Positions 7,392 to 16,936 are shown, counted from the stretch's first letter. The stretch is 64,000 nucleotides of DNA from Natronorubrum thiooxidans (GCF_900156475.1 NZ_FTNR01000004.1:1-64000); one strand, 5' to 3'. The notes: generated by a model from the sequence alone, not told the origin. Translations and numbers: made by a program.

Positions 7392-8609
7392 TCAGGCGAA
7401 GGTCTTGGAGACGTCTTCGGTTTCGTCCGAATCGGCCTGGACTTTCTTCCAAGCGTTGCGGAAGTCGTCCATTCGGATCTCGGTCCGCTCGTCGCGGATC
7501 GCGAACATCCCGGCTTCCGTACAGACGGCCTTGACGTCGGCACCGGAGGCCTCCTCGGCTTCCTCGGCCAGTTCCGCGAAGTCGACGTCGTCGGCGACGT
7601 TCATGCCGCGGGTATGGATCTCGAAGATGATCTCGCGACCCTCCTCGTTGGGCTTTGGCACCTCGATAAGGCGATCGAACCGGCCGGGACGGAGGATGGC
7701 ACGATCGAGCATGTCGAAGCGGTTCGTGGCGGCGATGATCCGGATCTCGCCACGTTCTTCGAAGCCGTCCATCTCGGAGAGCAGTTGCATCATCGTCCGC
7801 TGGACCTCGGCGTCGCCCGACGTTTTGGACTCCGTTCGCTTGGCAGCGATGGCGTCGATTTCGTCGATGAAGATCACGGCAGGTTCGTGCTCGCGGGCGA
7901 CCTTGAACAGATCGCGAACGAGCTTTGCCCCCTCGCCGATGAATTTGTGGACCAGTTCCGAGCCGGCCATCTTGATGAAGGTGGCGTCGGTCTGGTTGGC
8001 GACGGCTTTCGCGAGCATCGTCTTCCCGGTCCCCGGCGGCCCGTAGAGCAAGACGCCGCTCGGTGGATCGATGCCCACGTCGTCGAACATCTCGGGCTTC
8101 TCGAGGGGCATCTCGACGGTCTCACGAACTTCCTGCATCTGCTCTTCGAGCCCACCGATATCCTCGTAGCTGACCTCGGGGCTCTCGGTGACTTCCATCA
8201 CGCGGGCACGCACGTCAGTCTCGCTCGAGAGGCTCTTGACGATAGATAGCGAGTTGTTGACGGCGACCCGGTCGTCGGGATCGATCTCCTTGCGGAGTTC
8301 GTCGGTAACCTCCGTCAGCGCCTCCTGGTTGTTCCCGTGTTGTTTGATGATGACGCCTTCGTCCGTGATTTCCTGGACGGTGGCGACGAACAGCGGGGAC
8401 TGCTTGAGTTTCTTGTTCTCGTGTGTGAGTCGCTCGAGTTTCTGCTGGTACTTATTGTTCTCGGCGTTGGCATCGAGGAGTTTGTCTCTCATCTCCTCGT
8501 TTTGCGCCTCGAGGATCTCCAGCTGTTCCTCGAGTGACTGAATTTTCTCCTGTTGGGACGCCTCGTCCTCGTCGTATGGGAGGTCGACGTCGTCCACAGT
8601 GTCGCTCAT
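7392..8609 (-). CDS. pan: Proteasome-activating nucleotidase (PAN)
   Basis: This is the AAA+ ATPase that unfolds proteins into the 20S proteasome. It has 405 residues. An N-terminal coiled coil (about 15-70) is followed by an OB domain (70-145). The AAA module carries Walker A GPPGTGKT at 190-197, Walker B VIFIDE at 245-250 and arginine-finger region RPGRFDR. The extreme C-terminus reads KTFA, so the HbYX gate-opening motif is of the variant form with Phe in place of Tyr. The start MSDTVDD is chosen over an upstream Met because the intervening residues are basic. It is divergent from a helix-turn-helix gene across a 124-base A/T-rich promoter region. Confidence 0.95.
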   Translation of the reverse strand: MSDTVDDVDLPYDEDEASQQEKIQSLEEQLEILEAQNEEMRDKLLDANAENNKYQQKLERLTHENKKLKQSPLFVATVQEITDEGVIIKQHGNNQEALTEVTDELRKEIDPDDRVAVNNSLSIVKSLSSETDVRARVMEVTESPEVSYEDIGGLEEQMQEVRETVEMPLEKPEMFDDVGIDPPSGVLLYGPPGTGKTMLAKAVANQTDATFIKMAGSELVHKFIGEGAKLVRDLFKVAREHEPAVIFIDEIDAIAAKRTESKTSGDAEVQRTMMQLLSEMDGFEERGEIRIIAATNRFDMLDRAILRPGRFDRLIEVPKPNEEGREIIFEIHTRGMNVADDVDFAELAEEAEEASGADVKAVCTEAGMFAIRDERTEIRMDDFRNAWKKVQADSDETEDVSKTFA

Positions 8610-8733
8610 CACCCGTCTCTTGGGTGTTGCTTCATAAGAGGCTTCGGGTAGGTGCACTCAGTCACGAAATATAACCACTAGGCATTTATAGAAACAGAAA
8701 ATATTATCACCCTGTATTCTAAACGGAGAGGTG
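8610..8733. promoter_or_regulatory. Divergent promoter region of pan and an HTH gene
   Basis: The 124 bases between the two divergent start codons are A/T-rich. TATA-like elements occur on both strands (around CATTTATAGA and AATATTATC). GGAGAGGTG directly before the HTH start is a Shine-Dalgarno-like element. The HTH protein is a natural candidate regulator of this region. Confidence 0.4.
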
Positions 8734-9003
8734 ATGAGTGCTTCAGAGTCGTTGCGACACGAGGCCGAACCGCGGGGGACGTGGGACGACGTCAGAGAAC
8801 TGCCGCCGAGTGCGAAACTCGTCGCGAAGGTCCTCGAGTACAACGACACGATGACCCAACAGCAGATCGCCGACGAGACGCTCCTGCCGTCTCGAACCGT
8901 TCGATACGCACTGAACCGCCTCGACGAGGAAAACGTCATCGACTCGCGGTTTTCCTTCTCGGACGCACGCAAGCGGCTATACAGTCTCGATATCGAGGAG
9001 TAA
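8734..9003 (+). CDS. MarR-like winged helix-turn-helix protein
   Basis: This 89-residue protein is almost entirely a winged helix. The helix pair MTQQQIADETLLPSRTVRYALNRL is typical of MarR/TrmB-type DNA-binding domains, followed by wing residues ENVIDSRFSFSDARKRLYSL. No effector domain is present. The ATG directly follows a GTG in frame. The GGAGAGGTG element upstream supports this start. Divergence from pan suggests control of proteasome expression or of itself. From memory a similar gene lies beside panA in other haloarchaea. Confidence 0.75.
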   Translation: MSASESLRHEAEPRGTWDDVRELPPSAKLVAKVLEYNDTMTQQQIADETLLPSRTVRYALNRLDEENVIDSRFSFSDARKRLYSLDIEE

Positions 9004-9245
9004 TCGGACAACCGTCACGCCCACGAACATCTCGACACATCGACGACCGATTTTCTCTCTCGATGCGAGTGAGAGACGAGTGCTATATTATCAGAAAACT
9101 GTCGCCCTAGTGCCGCGTTCATAACGAGTGCTGGACGTGACTATGAGTACAGAAGACTTATCGGGTGAATGGACACACTCGGAGTCATGTCCAGTCTAAG
9201 AGCGGTCGTGCGCGCATCGACAGTGCCGATGAATCGTGATCTCTC
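9004..9245. other. Intergenic region before the lipoprotein gene
   Basis: It contains a TATA-like GTGCTATATTATC near 9078-9091. A very short open frame of 18 codons follows, from the ATG at 9143 (MSTEDLSGEWTHSESCPV). Nothing shows that this is a real gene. Confidence 0.3.
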
Positions 9246-11345
9246 GTGACCGACTCGAGAACCGGGATCGAGCGCCGGGCCGTCCTCGGCGCACTTGCCG
9301 GTATCAGCGGGGCTTCGATGGCTGGCTGTTCGGCGTTCGAACGCGACGCTGACGGCCAGACGAGCCAGCTCGACGATGATGCGGCTCGAGCGTTGGCGAC
9401 GCGGTTCGCCCCGACGCTGTACTTCGACGTTCACGAGCCGTGGTTTCCGACGGATCCGCGGCCCTACACCAGCGAGCGCGACGGTGAGACGCTCGTCACC
9501 GGGTTCGATGCCTTCGACGGCTACCACGAACGGTATCGCGACGGGAGTCCACCGGATCCGACGGTGTTCTACCGCGCCGTCGAGTACGAGGACTCGCCAC
9601 TCGCCGTGGTCCAGTTCTGGTTTTACTCGGTGTTCGATCAGTTCACGACCAATTTCCACTGGCACGACTGGGAAGTGTTGCACGTCTTCGTCGACACCGA
9701 AACCGGTGACCCGCAACTGCACGTCGCCAGCTCTCACTCCCGGATGGTACCGAACAACGAGTTCTTGGACCCGGATCCGGAGCAGGTTCCGCGTATCCTC
9801 GTGGAACTCGGCTCTCACTCGAGCACGCTCTCGGTCAACGACGTCCCCGATCGCTTCCAGCGGGTCGCCATCGAGGACTTGCTGGCGGACATCACGAACA
9901 CGGCGCTCGAGGGCATCGAAGACCTCGCGGACCTCGAACTTCCGCTCGCGTACGGACTGCCACGAGACGAGGGATCGCGACTTCCCTACCTCGTGCCGGA
10001 GTACGACGGTGCCCCGATATACGACCACGAGCGCTTGCCGTCGGTCACTCGCGAGTCGTTGATCGACGACGACCTGACCGTCCGATCGTACGACGCGCTG
10101 ACGTCGCCGCCAACGGGGCTGCCGACGCGCGAGACTGGGCTCGTCTTCGGGCACCACGAGCGACAGGGCGAGGCCGACACCGACGTCGAGTACGACCTCG
10201 TCCCGAGCAGTGAGATCGAACACATCGCGGCCTTTACTGGCCCGCAGCTGAGCTTCGAGTTCGCCGTTCCGGACGTAGTCGAGGACGCCATGGCCGGCCA
10301 CATCACGACGACGGGGACGCCGTGGAGCCAGCCTCGGTACGAGAATCCGGCGGCGGATATCTCCGTTCCGAACCACCGGACGACACTGGCCGACCGCTAC
10401 GATGCCATCGGCGAAGCGGCACCGATCAACACCGTCGTTGCTCGCCTCACGGAGACGATCACGGCCGACGACGCACCGGAAAACGAGGGACTGACCACGA
10501 CGGAGACGGCCCTCGAGTCGGTCGTCTTGCTCGAGAGCGACCCCGAAGCCGTCCCGACGTTCGGTGGCGTCGCGGTCGTACAGGACGTCCCGGCTGGCGA
10601 GCACCGACTGACGGTCAACGGTGCCGGTCGAGCACCACACAGCGAACGTGTCAGCGTCACTGACGACGGGACGCCGACGGCGGCCGGCGTCGGCGGTGAG
10701 ATTCCGCTTGTTGCCCGCAACGAGTCGACAAAGCTAGAACTCATGGGCGAAAACGCGTCGACCGCCCTCTCGACGGTGGCCGTCGAAGACGACTTCGCCG
10801 GACGGCTGTACGAGTCGTCGGTCGAGGGAAACGACGCCGTCTACGTCCACGCAGGCGGGGCCTACACGACCGAGGTTCGGGACGGCGACGACGCCGTCGG
10901 TGCTTATCGCGTCAACCCGTCCCCCGAGGCCGAGTCGACGGTCCGAATCGAACGCCCCGAGACCGGCAAAGCACCACTTTCCGAGTTCGTAGCGGATATC
11001 GCCGACGAGACGCGGCTGGCGGTCGCAGCGGCCAACGGCAACGACGATGACGACGACGGAGACGAGGATGGGGACAACGATTCGTCGAACGCCGTCGAGG
11101 GTCTCGAGCGAGCCCTTGCAGCAGTCGTTGAGGCCGCACGAAGGGCCGCCGAACGGGCACGCGACAGCGAGCAAGCCGGTGCCGACAGGCAACTCGAGAC
11201 CGTGGCCGAGCGACTTCAGCGGGTAGAAAAGCGTCTCGCAGCGGCCAGCGACGACCTCCCGCAGTCGCTCTCGAACGCGACCCGAAACAGACTGGCACAG
11301 GCCGATCAGCGCACGGAGCAGGCCCGGGCCGCCGAGAAACTGTAG
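9246..11345 (+). CDS. Large Tat-exported lipoprotein of unknown function
   Basis: This 699-residue protein starts with a twin-arginine signal (ERRAVLGALAGISGASMAGC) whose lipobox cysteine at about residue 28 predicts lipid anchoring outside the cell. The mature N-terminal domain (about 45-360) is rich in aromatic and His-Asp pairs. Examples are RFAPTLYFDVHEPWFPTDPRPY, QFWFYSVFDQFTTNFHWHDWEVLHVFVD and QLHVASSHSR, a pattern suggestive of a metal-dependent beta-sandwich domain. A Ser/Thr-rich beta domain follows, then an Asp-rich linker (near 615) and an Arg/Glu coiled coil at the C-terminus. It precedes mre11 but is separated from it by a likely promoter. The start is GTG. Function is unknown. 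Confidence 0.75.
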   Translation: MTDSRTGIERRAVLGALAGISGASMAGCSAFERDADGQTSQLDDDAARALATRFAPTLYFDVHEPWFPTDPRPYTSERDGETLVTGFDAFDGYHERYRDGSPPDPTVFYRAVEYEDSPLAVVQFWFYSVFDQFTTNFHWHDWEVLHVFVDTETGDPQLHVASSHSRMVPNNEFLDPDPEQVPRILVELGSHSSTLSVNDVPDRFQRVAIEDLLADITNTALEGIEDLADLELPLAYGLPRDEGSRLPYLVPEYDGAPIYDHERLPSVTRESLIDDDLTVRSYDALTSPPTGLPTRETGLVFGHHERQGEADTDVEYDLVPSSEIEHIAAFTGPQLSFEFAVPDVVEDAMAGHITTTGTPWSQPRYENPAADISVPNHRTTLADRYDAIGEAAPINTVVARLTETITADDAPENEGLTTTETALESVVLLESDPEAVPTFGGVAVVQDVPAGEHRLTVNGAGRAPHSERVSVTDDGTPTAAGVGGEIPLVARNESTKLELMGENASTALSTVAVEDDFAGRLYESSVEGNDAVYVHAGGAYTTEVRDGDDAVGAYRVNPSPEAESTVRIERPETGKAPLSEFVADIADETRLAVAAANGNDDDDDGDEDGDNDSSNAVEGLERALAAVVEAARRAAERARDSEQAGADRQLETVAERLQRVEKRLAAASDDLPQSLSNATRNRLAQADQRTEQARAAEKL

Positions 11346-11452
11346 TCAGACACCGGACGCGCTGTTCGGTCGCGAGACGCCGCCGTGCGCTCGAGTTCAC
11401 TTTCACACCGGTCACCGAACCCCTTTAGGACGCGCCCGCCAACGAGCGAGCA

Positions 11453-12736
11453 ATGACGCGGGTACTCCATACGGGCGATACCCACATCGGGTATCAGCAG
11501 TACAACTCGCCCGAGCGACGCCAGGACTTTCTCGAGGCTTTCCGCTCCGTCGTCGAAGACGCAGTCGCCGCCGACGTCGACGCCGTAATCCATGCGGGCG
11601 ACCTCTTTCACGACCGTCGGCCGGGACTGGTCGACTTACAGGGCACCGTCGAAATCCTGCGAACGCTCGCCGACGCCGACATTCCCTTTCTCGCCGTCGT
11701 CGGCAACCACGAGGGCAAACGCGACGCCCAGTGGCTCGATCTCTTCGCCGATCTCGGGCTGGCAACGCGACTCGGGGCCGAGCCCGAACTGATCGACGAC
11801 GTCGCCGTCTACGGACTCGATTTCGTCCCTCGCTCCCGCCGCGACGACCTCGAGTACGAGTTTGCCCCTGTCCCCGAGGCAGCCGACCACGCGACGCTCG
11901 TGAGCCACGGCCTGTTCGAGCCCTTCGCCCACGCTGACTGGGACACCGAGCGACTACTCTCCGAATCGACGGTCGAGTTCGACGCCGTTCTGCTCGGTGA
12001 CAACCACAAACCCGACACTGCGGAACTGCGTGACACATGGGTCACCTACTGTGGCTCGACCGAACGGGCAAGCGCGAGCGAACGCGAGGACCGTGGCTAC
12101 AACCTCGTCGACTTCGATGATGACGCCGTCTCGATCAGCCGTCGCGGGCTCACCGATACCCGCGAGTTCGTCTTCGTCGACGTCGACCTCGCCGAGGGCG
12201 AGGGTGTCGACCGCGTTCAGGAACGGGTTCGCGAGTACGACCTCGAGGACGCCGTCGTCATCGTAACAATCGAAGGCGATGGCCGGCCGATCACGCCGGC
12301 ATCGATCGAGGAAGCCGCCATCGACCGCGGCGCACTCGTCGCCCGCGTCAACGACCGCCGGGAACTCCCCGACGAGGACGAAGAACTCGCGGTGAACTTC
12401 GCCGACCCCGACGCGGCCGTTCGCGAACGCGTCCGCGAACTGGGCCTCAGCGACGCTGCCCTCGAACTCGACGAAACCGTCCGAAACGATGAGTTGGTGG
12501 ATTCGAACGTCCGCGAAACCGTCGAACGCCGCGTCCGGGAGATTCTCGAGGAGGACGTGGCTGCGTTCGATCCGGCTCCGGACCGTGAGCCCGATGACGA
12601 GGACGTGACGACGGTCGCAGACCAGCTTCCAGAGGCGGGCGACGATCTAGAAGACAGTGACGAATCCACAGGGGAGACGACGGATGATGAGGACAGTGGA
12701 CCCGCAGATACCGCTTCACTGGGTGATTTCGCATGA
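11453..12736 (+). CDS. mre11: DNA double-strand break repair nuclease Mre11
   Basis: This is the Mn-dependent nuclease of the Mre11-Rad50 complex, which trims and tethers broken DNA ends. Phosphoesterase motifs are present: D9-T-H11, G49-D50, G84-N-H-E87, VSHGLF and GDNHKPD. At 427 residues it has a long acidic C-terminal tail (EDVAAFDPAPDREPDDEDV...), including the expected Rad50-binding region. The stop overlaps the rad50 start by four bases (ATGA), so the two proteins are translated in a coupled way. A TTTAGG promoter element sits about 30 bases before the ATG. Confidence 0.95.
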   Translation: MTRVLHTGDTHIGYQQYNSPERRQDFLEAFRSVVEDAVAADVDAVIHAGDLFHDRRPGLVDLQGTVEILRTLADADIPFLAVVGNHEGKRDAQWLDLFADLGLATRLGAEPELIDDVAVYGLDFVPRSRRDDLEYEFAPVPEAADHATLVSHGLFEPFAHADWDTERLLSESTVEFDAVLLGDNHKPDTAELRDTWVTYCGSTERASASEREDRGYNLVDFDDDAVSISRRGLTDTREFVFVDVDLAEGEGVDRVQERVREYDLEDAVVIVTIEGDGRPITPASIEEAAIDRGALVARVNDRRELPDEDEELAVNFADPDAAVRERVRELGLSDAALELDETVRNDELVDSNVRETVERRVREILEEDVAAFDPAPDREPDDEDVTTVADQLPEAGDDLEDSDESTGETTDDEDSGPADTASLGDFA

Positions 12737-15411
12737 GGGTCGACCGCATCCGACTGCTGAACTTCAAGTGCTATGAGGAAGCCGAACTCGGACTCGAGCG
12801 CGGCGTCACCGTCGTCCACGGCGTCAACGGCAGCGGCAAATCGACGCTGCTCGAGGCCGTCTTCTTCGCCCTCTACGGCTCGAAGGCACTGGACGATCGC
12901 ACCTTAGATGACGTCATTACGACCGGCGAGGACGAAAGCGAGGTCGAACTGTGGTTTACCCACGACGGCCGCGAGTACCACATCGAACGCCATCTCAAAC
13001 TCCGCGGTGACCGAGCGACGACGGCGAAATGCGTCCTCGAGACGCCAACGGAGACGATCGAAGGCGCACGGGATGTCCGCCGCGAGGTAACTGAACTCCT
13101 GCGGATGGACGCCGAGGCGTTCGTCAACTGCGCCTACGTCCGCCAGGGCGAGGTCAACAAGCTGATCCACGCCTCGCCGAGCGATCGCCAGGACATGATC
13201 GACGACCTCCTCCAGCTTGGGGCCCTCGAGACCTATCGCGAACGGGCCAGCGACGCCCGACTCGGCGTCAAGACGGTCCTCGACGGCCAACAGGAAGTCC
13301 TCGAGGATCTCCACAAACAGGTCGAGCACAAAGAAGGGAAGGAGCTTCATGAGCGCCTGAACGGGCTCGAATCCCGCCAAAACGACGTTCGCGAGGAGAT
13401 CGACCGCTTCGAAACACAACGTGAGCAGGCACGAAACACCCTCGAGAGCGCCGAAAACGTCCTCGAGCGCCACGCGGAAACCCGTGAGGAGATCACGACG
13501 CTCGAGACGGCAATCGAGGAATTGCGGTCGAAGATCACCGAAACCGAACGCAAGCGCAAGGACGCAAACGACGAGATTCGAGACCTCGAGGACCGACGCG
13601 AGGAACTCGCCGTGGAGCGCGAGGAGCTGCTGGCCGAGACCGATCTCGAGGCCGGCGATGATGACGCAGTCGAGACACGGATTGCGGACCTCGAGGCACG
13701 TGACGACGAGCTTCAAGACGACCTCAACGAGATCCGCGTTTCGGTCACGGAGACCACGAGCGAAATCGAACGCTGCCGCGAGGCGGCTGACGAGCTCGAG
13801 TCCAAAGCCGAGGCTGCCCGCGAGCAGGCCGACGACCTCGATGCAAAACTCGAGGCCGACGCGGAGGCCATCGAGGATCGTGAAGCGAAGTTAGAGGCGC
13901 TCGAGGCCGAAATCACCGCCGCACGCGAGCGCTTCGACGATGCCCCGATCGCGTTCGGTGAGGCCGCCGAGCATCGCGACTCGCTCGAGACGGAACGCGA
14001 GGCACTGACCGACGAGATCGGTGACGTTACCGCCGACATTCGGACCGTCGAGAACGCGATCGATGAGGGCGAACGGCTGCTCGAGGAGGGCAAGTGTCCC
14101 GAGTGTGGCCAGCCCGTCGCGGACTCCCCACACGTTGACGTGCTGGACGACAAACGCGAGGAACTCGCGGAACTCGACGATCGACGCGAAGACCTCGAGG
14201 TCAAACGCGACGAGCTCGACGACCGGCTCGATCGTGCCGAGGAGCTCCGCGAGGCCGAACGGCAGGTCGACCGGCTCGAGGAGAACCGGGAGAACATCGA
14301 GCAACTCCTCGCGGAGAAACGCGAGACGCTTGCAGAGCGACGCGACCAGTGCGAGCAGTTGCGCGAGGATGCTGAGACGTACGCGACCGACGCCGAGGAC
14401 GAACGCGCGACTGCCGACGACCTCGAGGACGAGGTCGCCGACTACCGGGCCGAACTCGGCGCGATCAACACCGACCGTGGCGAGATCAAAGACACACTCG
14501 AGTCGCTCCGACGCATCGCTGCGGTCGGCGACGAACGTGATGACCTTGCGGGCGAAATCGAGACGCTCCGGGACCGCCGTCAGGACTGGCAGACGATGAA
14601 CGACGAGCGCCGCGAGACGCTCTCGAACAAACGCGAGCGCAAGCGCGATCTCGAGTCGGAGTTCGACGAGGACCGCATTGAAACCGCCCGCAATGACAAG
14701 CAAAACGCCGAGAACTACCTCGAGCAAGTCGACGCGAAACTCGAGGACCTGGAGTCCAAACACGACAACCTCCAGAACGCGATCGGGGCCGCCGAACGGG
14801 AACTCGAGGAACTCGAAGAGCTCCGCGAGCGTCTCGAGGGCGTCGAGAAGCGGTGTGAACGCCTCGAGTCGCTGTACGACGAAGCCGAGACGCTGCAGGC
14901 GACCTACGCCGACCTGCGGGCTGAGCTCCGCCAACAAAATGTCGAGACCTTAGAACGGCTGCTCAACGAGACGTTCGAGTTGGTCTACCAGAACGACTCC
15001 TACGCGGCGATCGATCTCGACGGCGAGTATCGCCTGACCGTCTACCAGAAAGACGGTGAGACCTTAGAGCCCGAACAGCTTTCGGGCGGCGAACGGGCGC
15101 TTTTCAACCTCAGCCTGCGGTGTGCGATCTATCGGCTGCTCGCCGAGGGTGTCGAGGGAACGGCCCCGCTACCGCCGCTGATCTTGGACGAGCCGACAGT
15201 GTTTCTTGACTCCGGTCACGTCACGCAACTCGTCTCGCTGGTCGAGTCGATGCGCGACCTCGGCGTCGAACAGATCGTCGTCGTGAGCCACGACGAGGAA
15301 CTCGTCGGCGCGGCGGACTCACTCGTCCGCATCGAAAAGGATGCCACATCGAACCGCTCGCGGCTCGAGCGTGGCGAGCCGCCCCAAGCGGAGCTGCTCG
15401 CATCGGACTGA
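12733..15411 (+). CDS. rad50: DNA double-strand break repair ATPase Rad50
   Basis: This is an SMC-like ATPase of 892 residues. Walker A GVNGSGKST lies at residues 30-38. A long antiparallel coiled coil is interrupted by the zinc hook C455-P-E-C458. The C-terminal head has signature LSGGERALFNLSL (near 782) and Walker B LILDEPTVFLD (near 816). It forms a heterotetramer with Mre11, whose gene overlaps it. It is convergent with the DUF7346-like gene across 43 bases. Confidence 0.95.
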   Translation: MRVDRIRLLNFKCYEEAELGLERGVTVVHGVNGSGKSTLLEAVFFALYGSKALDDRTLDDVITTGEDESEVELWFTHDGREYHIERHLKLRGDRATTAKCVLETPTETIEGARDVRREVTELLRMDAEAFVNCAYVRQGEVNKLIHASPSDRQDMIDDLLQLGALETYRERASDARLGVKTVLDGQQEVLEDLHKQVEHKEGKELHERLNGLESRQNDVREEIDRFETQREQARNTLESAENVLERHAETREEITTLETAIEELRSKITETERKRKDANDEIRDLEDRREELAVEREELLAETDLEAGDDDAVETRIADLEARDDELQDDLNEIRVSVTETTSEIERCREAADELESKAEAAREQADDLDAKLEADAEAIEDREAKLEALEAEITAARERFDDAPIAFGEAAEHRDSLETEREALTDEIGDVTADIRTVENAIDEGERLLEEGKCPECGQPVADSPHVDVLDDKREELAELDDRREDLEVKRDELDDRLDRAEELREAERQVDRLEENRENIEQLLAEKRETLAERRDQCEQLREDAETYATDAEDERATADDLEDEVADYRAELGAINTDRGEIKDTLESLRRIAAVGDERDDLAGEIETLRDRRQDWQTMNDERRETLSNKRERKRDLESEFDEDRIETARNDKQNAENYLEQVDAKLEDLESKHDNLQNAIGAAERELEELEELRERLEGVEKRCERLESLYDEAETLQATYADLRAELRQQNVETLERLLNETFELVYQNDSYAAIDLDGEYRLTVYQKDGETLEPEQLSGGERALFNLSLRCAIYRLLAEGVEGTAPLPPLILDEPTVFLDSGHVTQLVSLVESMRDLGVEQIVVVSHDEELVGAADSLVRIEKDATSNRSRLERGEPPQAELLASD

Positions 15412-15454
15412 TCGGGACGGTGGGTGTGGCCCTGTACCGCACTCGAGACGGCGC

Positions 15455-15940
15455 TTACGAGCTGCTGTCTGCGGTTCCATCCGACGACTCGGCGACCGCC
15501 CCAAGGTCGTGTTCCGACGCCGTTGGAAGCTGGTCGAGCGCGGTCGTACATGTCTTGGTGGCTCGATAGCCGCGCTCGCAGGCGATATCGACTTGCTCGA
15601 GCAAGCCAGCGGCTGACAGTACCGTGAGCCGGCCGTGGAGGTCGCTCTCACAGAAGTCGTACTCGTCGAGGAGCGTGCGGATACCGAGCGGGCCGCGATT
15701 ATCGAGTTCGATCAGGAGTCCGAGCGTCGCCTCGTCGTGGACGTTCGTCAGGAGCGTTCGGACCGGGTCGGAGATGGTTCGAGCCGCTGTCTCGAGAGGT
15801 GACTCGTCGGTGTCGTCCTCGAGGCGGTCGTTCTGGATGTAACACTCGTTGCCGTTCTTCGGATTTCGAACGAGGCTCGCGTGTTCGGAGCGTTTGAGAA
15901 GCAGATACCGTTTGCCGGTGTCGTCGTGGACGGTTTTCAT
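15455..15940 (-). CDS. Haloarchaeal wHTH-like protein (DUF7346-like)
   Basis: This 161-residue protein begins with a conserved MKTVHDDTGKRYLLLKRS strand motif. It then has a winged-helix-like central part: DPVRTLLTNVHDEATLGLLIELDNRGPLGIRTLLDEYDFCESDLHGRLTVLSAAGLL (positions about 58-115). Two cysteines (NGNECYIQ, ERGYRATKTC) are not arranged as a zinc site. From memory this family sits beside rad50 in many haloarchaea. The gene is probably last in a minus-strand set of three between rad50 and polB. A DNA-binding role in repair or its regulation is an inference from location. Confidence 0.65.
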   Translation of the reverse strand: MKTVHDDTGKRYLLLKRSEHASLVRNPKNGNECYIQNDRLEDDTDESPLETAARTISDPVRTLLTNVHDEATLGLLIELDNRGPLGIRTLLDEYDFCESDLHGRLTVLSAAGLLEQVDIACERGYRATKTCTTALDQLPTASEHDLGAVAESSDGTADSSS

Positions 15941-16008
15941 GATCGTATGTGCTCGTCCGGTGACTGATGTAGGGAGACCGCTATTGAAGTAGTTTCGCCT
16001 GCATCCCG

Positions 16009-16563
16009 TTACGTCGATCTGGGGGGCCGTTCGTCGTTGGTGTCAGTGTTAGTGGCGTCGTTGGATTTGGACGGGGATTCGTCGGCTGCCTCGAGGTCGT
16101 TGTCCGCTGTCTCAGCCGTGTCGGCAGTCGGTTCGCCGCTGGTATCGTCGTCACCTTCTGCCGTGGTGTCGTCGGGTCGTTCGAACGTTCGGTAGCGACG
16201 GATCGCAAAGCCAGCGAAAACGAGGCCGGCGGCCCCCAGATAGGCGCTGTAGGTCTCTTCGCCCTCGAACACTAGAAAGAGAAGGCTGAGTGCAAACGCC
16301 AAGACGGCGGCGTTGACGACGAGCACGAGCGCCCAAAAATGTGTGAGGAGGTCGCTATCGACGTCGGTATCCGCCGTCGAGAATTCTGGAGCAGTCGCAT
16401 CCTCCTCGAACTCTGCTTTGAGATCCGACCGCAGGTCCGACCCCGCGTCTTCGGTCGGCACTTGAGGAATAGTCAGTGAGTCGTCATCGGGGTCCCTGAA
16501 CGCCGCTTCGGGATCGTACTCGTCGGGTTCGTCGGGTTCGTGCTCGGATCGATCGGCTCCCAC
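16009..16563 (-). CDS. Two-span acidic membrane protein (DUF7322-like)
   Basis: This 184-residue protein has a long acidic N-terminus and two adjacent transmembrane helices (about 75-98 and 103-122: HFWALVLVVNAAVLAFALSL and SAYLGAAGLVFAGFAIRRY). A low-complexity Asp/Thr/Glu tail follows. Both ends should face the same side, probably the cytoplasm because RRYRTF follows helix 2. It lies in the conserved gap between rad50 and polB. It might tether repair or replication proteins to the membrane, but nothing in the sequence proves this. Confidence 0.65.
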   Translation of the reverse strand: MGADRSEHEPDEPDEYDPEAAFRDPDDDSLTIPQVPTEDAGSDLRSDLKAEFEEDATAPEFSTADTDVDSDLLTHFWALVLVVNAAVLAFALSLLFLVFEGEETYSAYLGAAGLVFAGFAIRRYRTFERPDDTTAEGDDDTSGEPTADTAETADNDLEAADESPSKSNDATNTDTNDERPPRST

Positions 16564-16661
16564 ACTCGAACGGTGGACAACGACTCAAAAAAGCGTTCGT
16601 GTTCGATCGTTGATTATGTCGAGAACAGTCGAACAGCAACACTGATCGCTCGCCGAGACAG

Positions 16662-16838
16662 TCAGGCGACTTCTGAAAGCGAAAAGGTCTGCGAGGTTTC
16701 GACCCACGCGAGCGGATTTTCGGCGTCATAGAAGACAACACCGTCGTCCGTCTCGTAGGACTCGACCGTCGCGGTGCCCGCTGGTTCACTACGTGGCTCG
16801 CTTCGATCCGTCGTGTCGTCGTTGACGTGGGTGGACAC
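16662..16838 (-). CDS. Small DUF7331-like protein beside polB
   Basis: This 58-residue protein has core TVESYETDDGVVFYDAENPLAWVETS. It is paralogous to the small gene at 4.7 kb. The chosen GTG start gives STHVNDDTTDR after the initiator Met and has GGTGATC about ten bases upstream. A GTG three codons earlier is the alternative. It is divergent from polB across about 130 bases. Function is unknown. The position next to a replicative-type polymerase and the Mre11-Rad50 genes is the only clue. Confidence 0.62.
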   Translation of the reverse strand: MSTHVNDDTTDRSEPRSEPAGTATVESYETDDGVVFYDAENPLAWVETSQTFSLSEVA

Positions 16839-16936
16839 TTCGATCACCTACCGCCATGGTATGTGTTACCACGTTATATGTCTTGCTGCACCTGCAATAC
16901 TCAGACAGCCACGGCCAGTCAGCTGAATTGTGGGGG

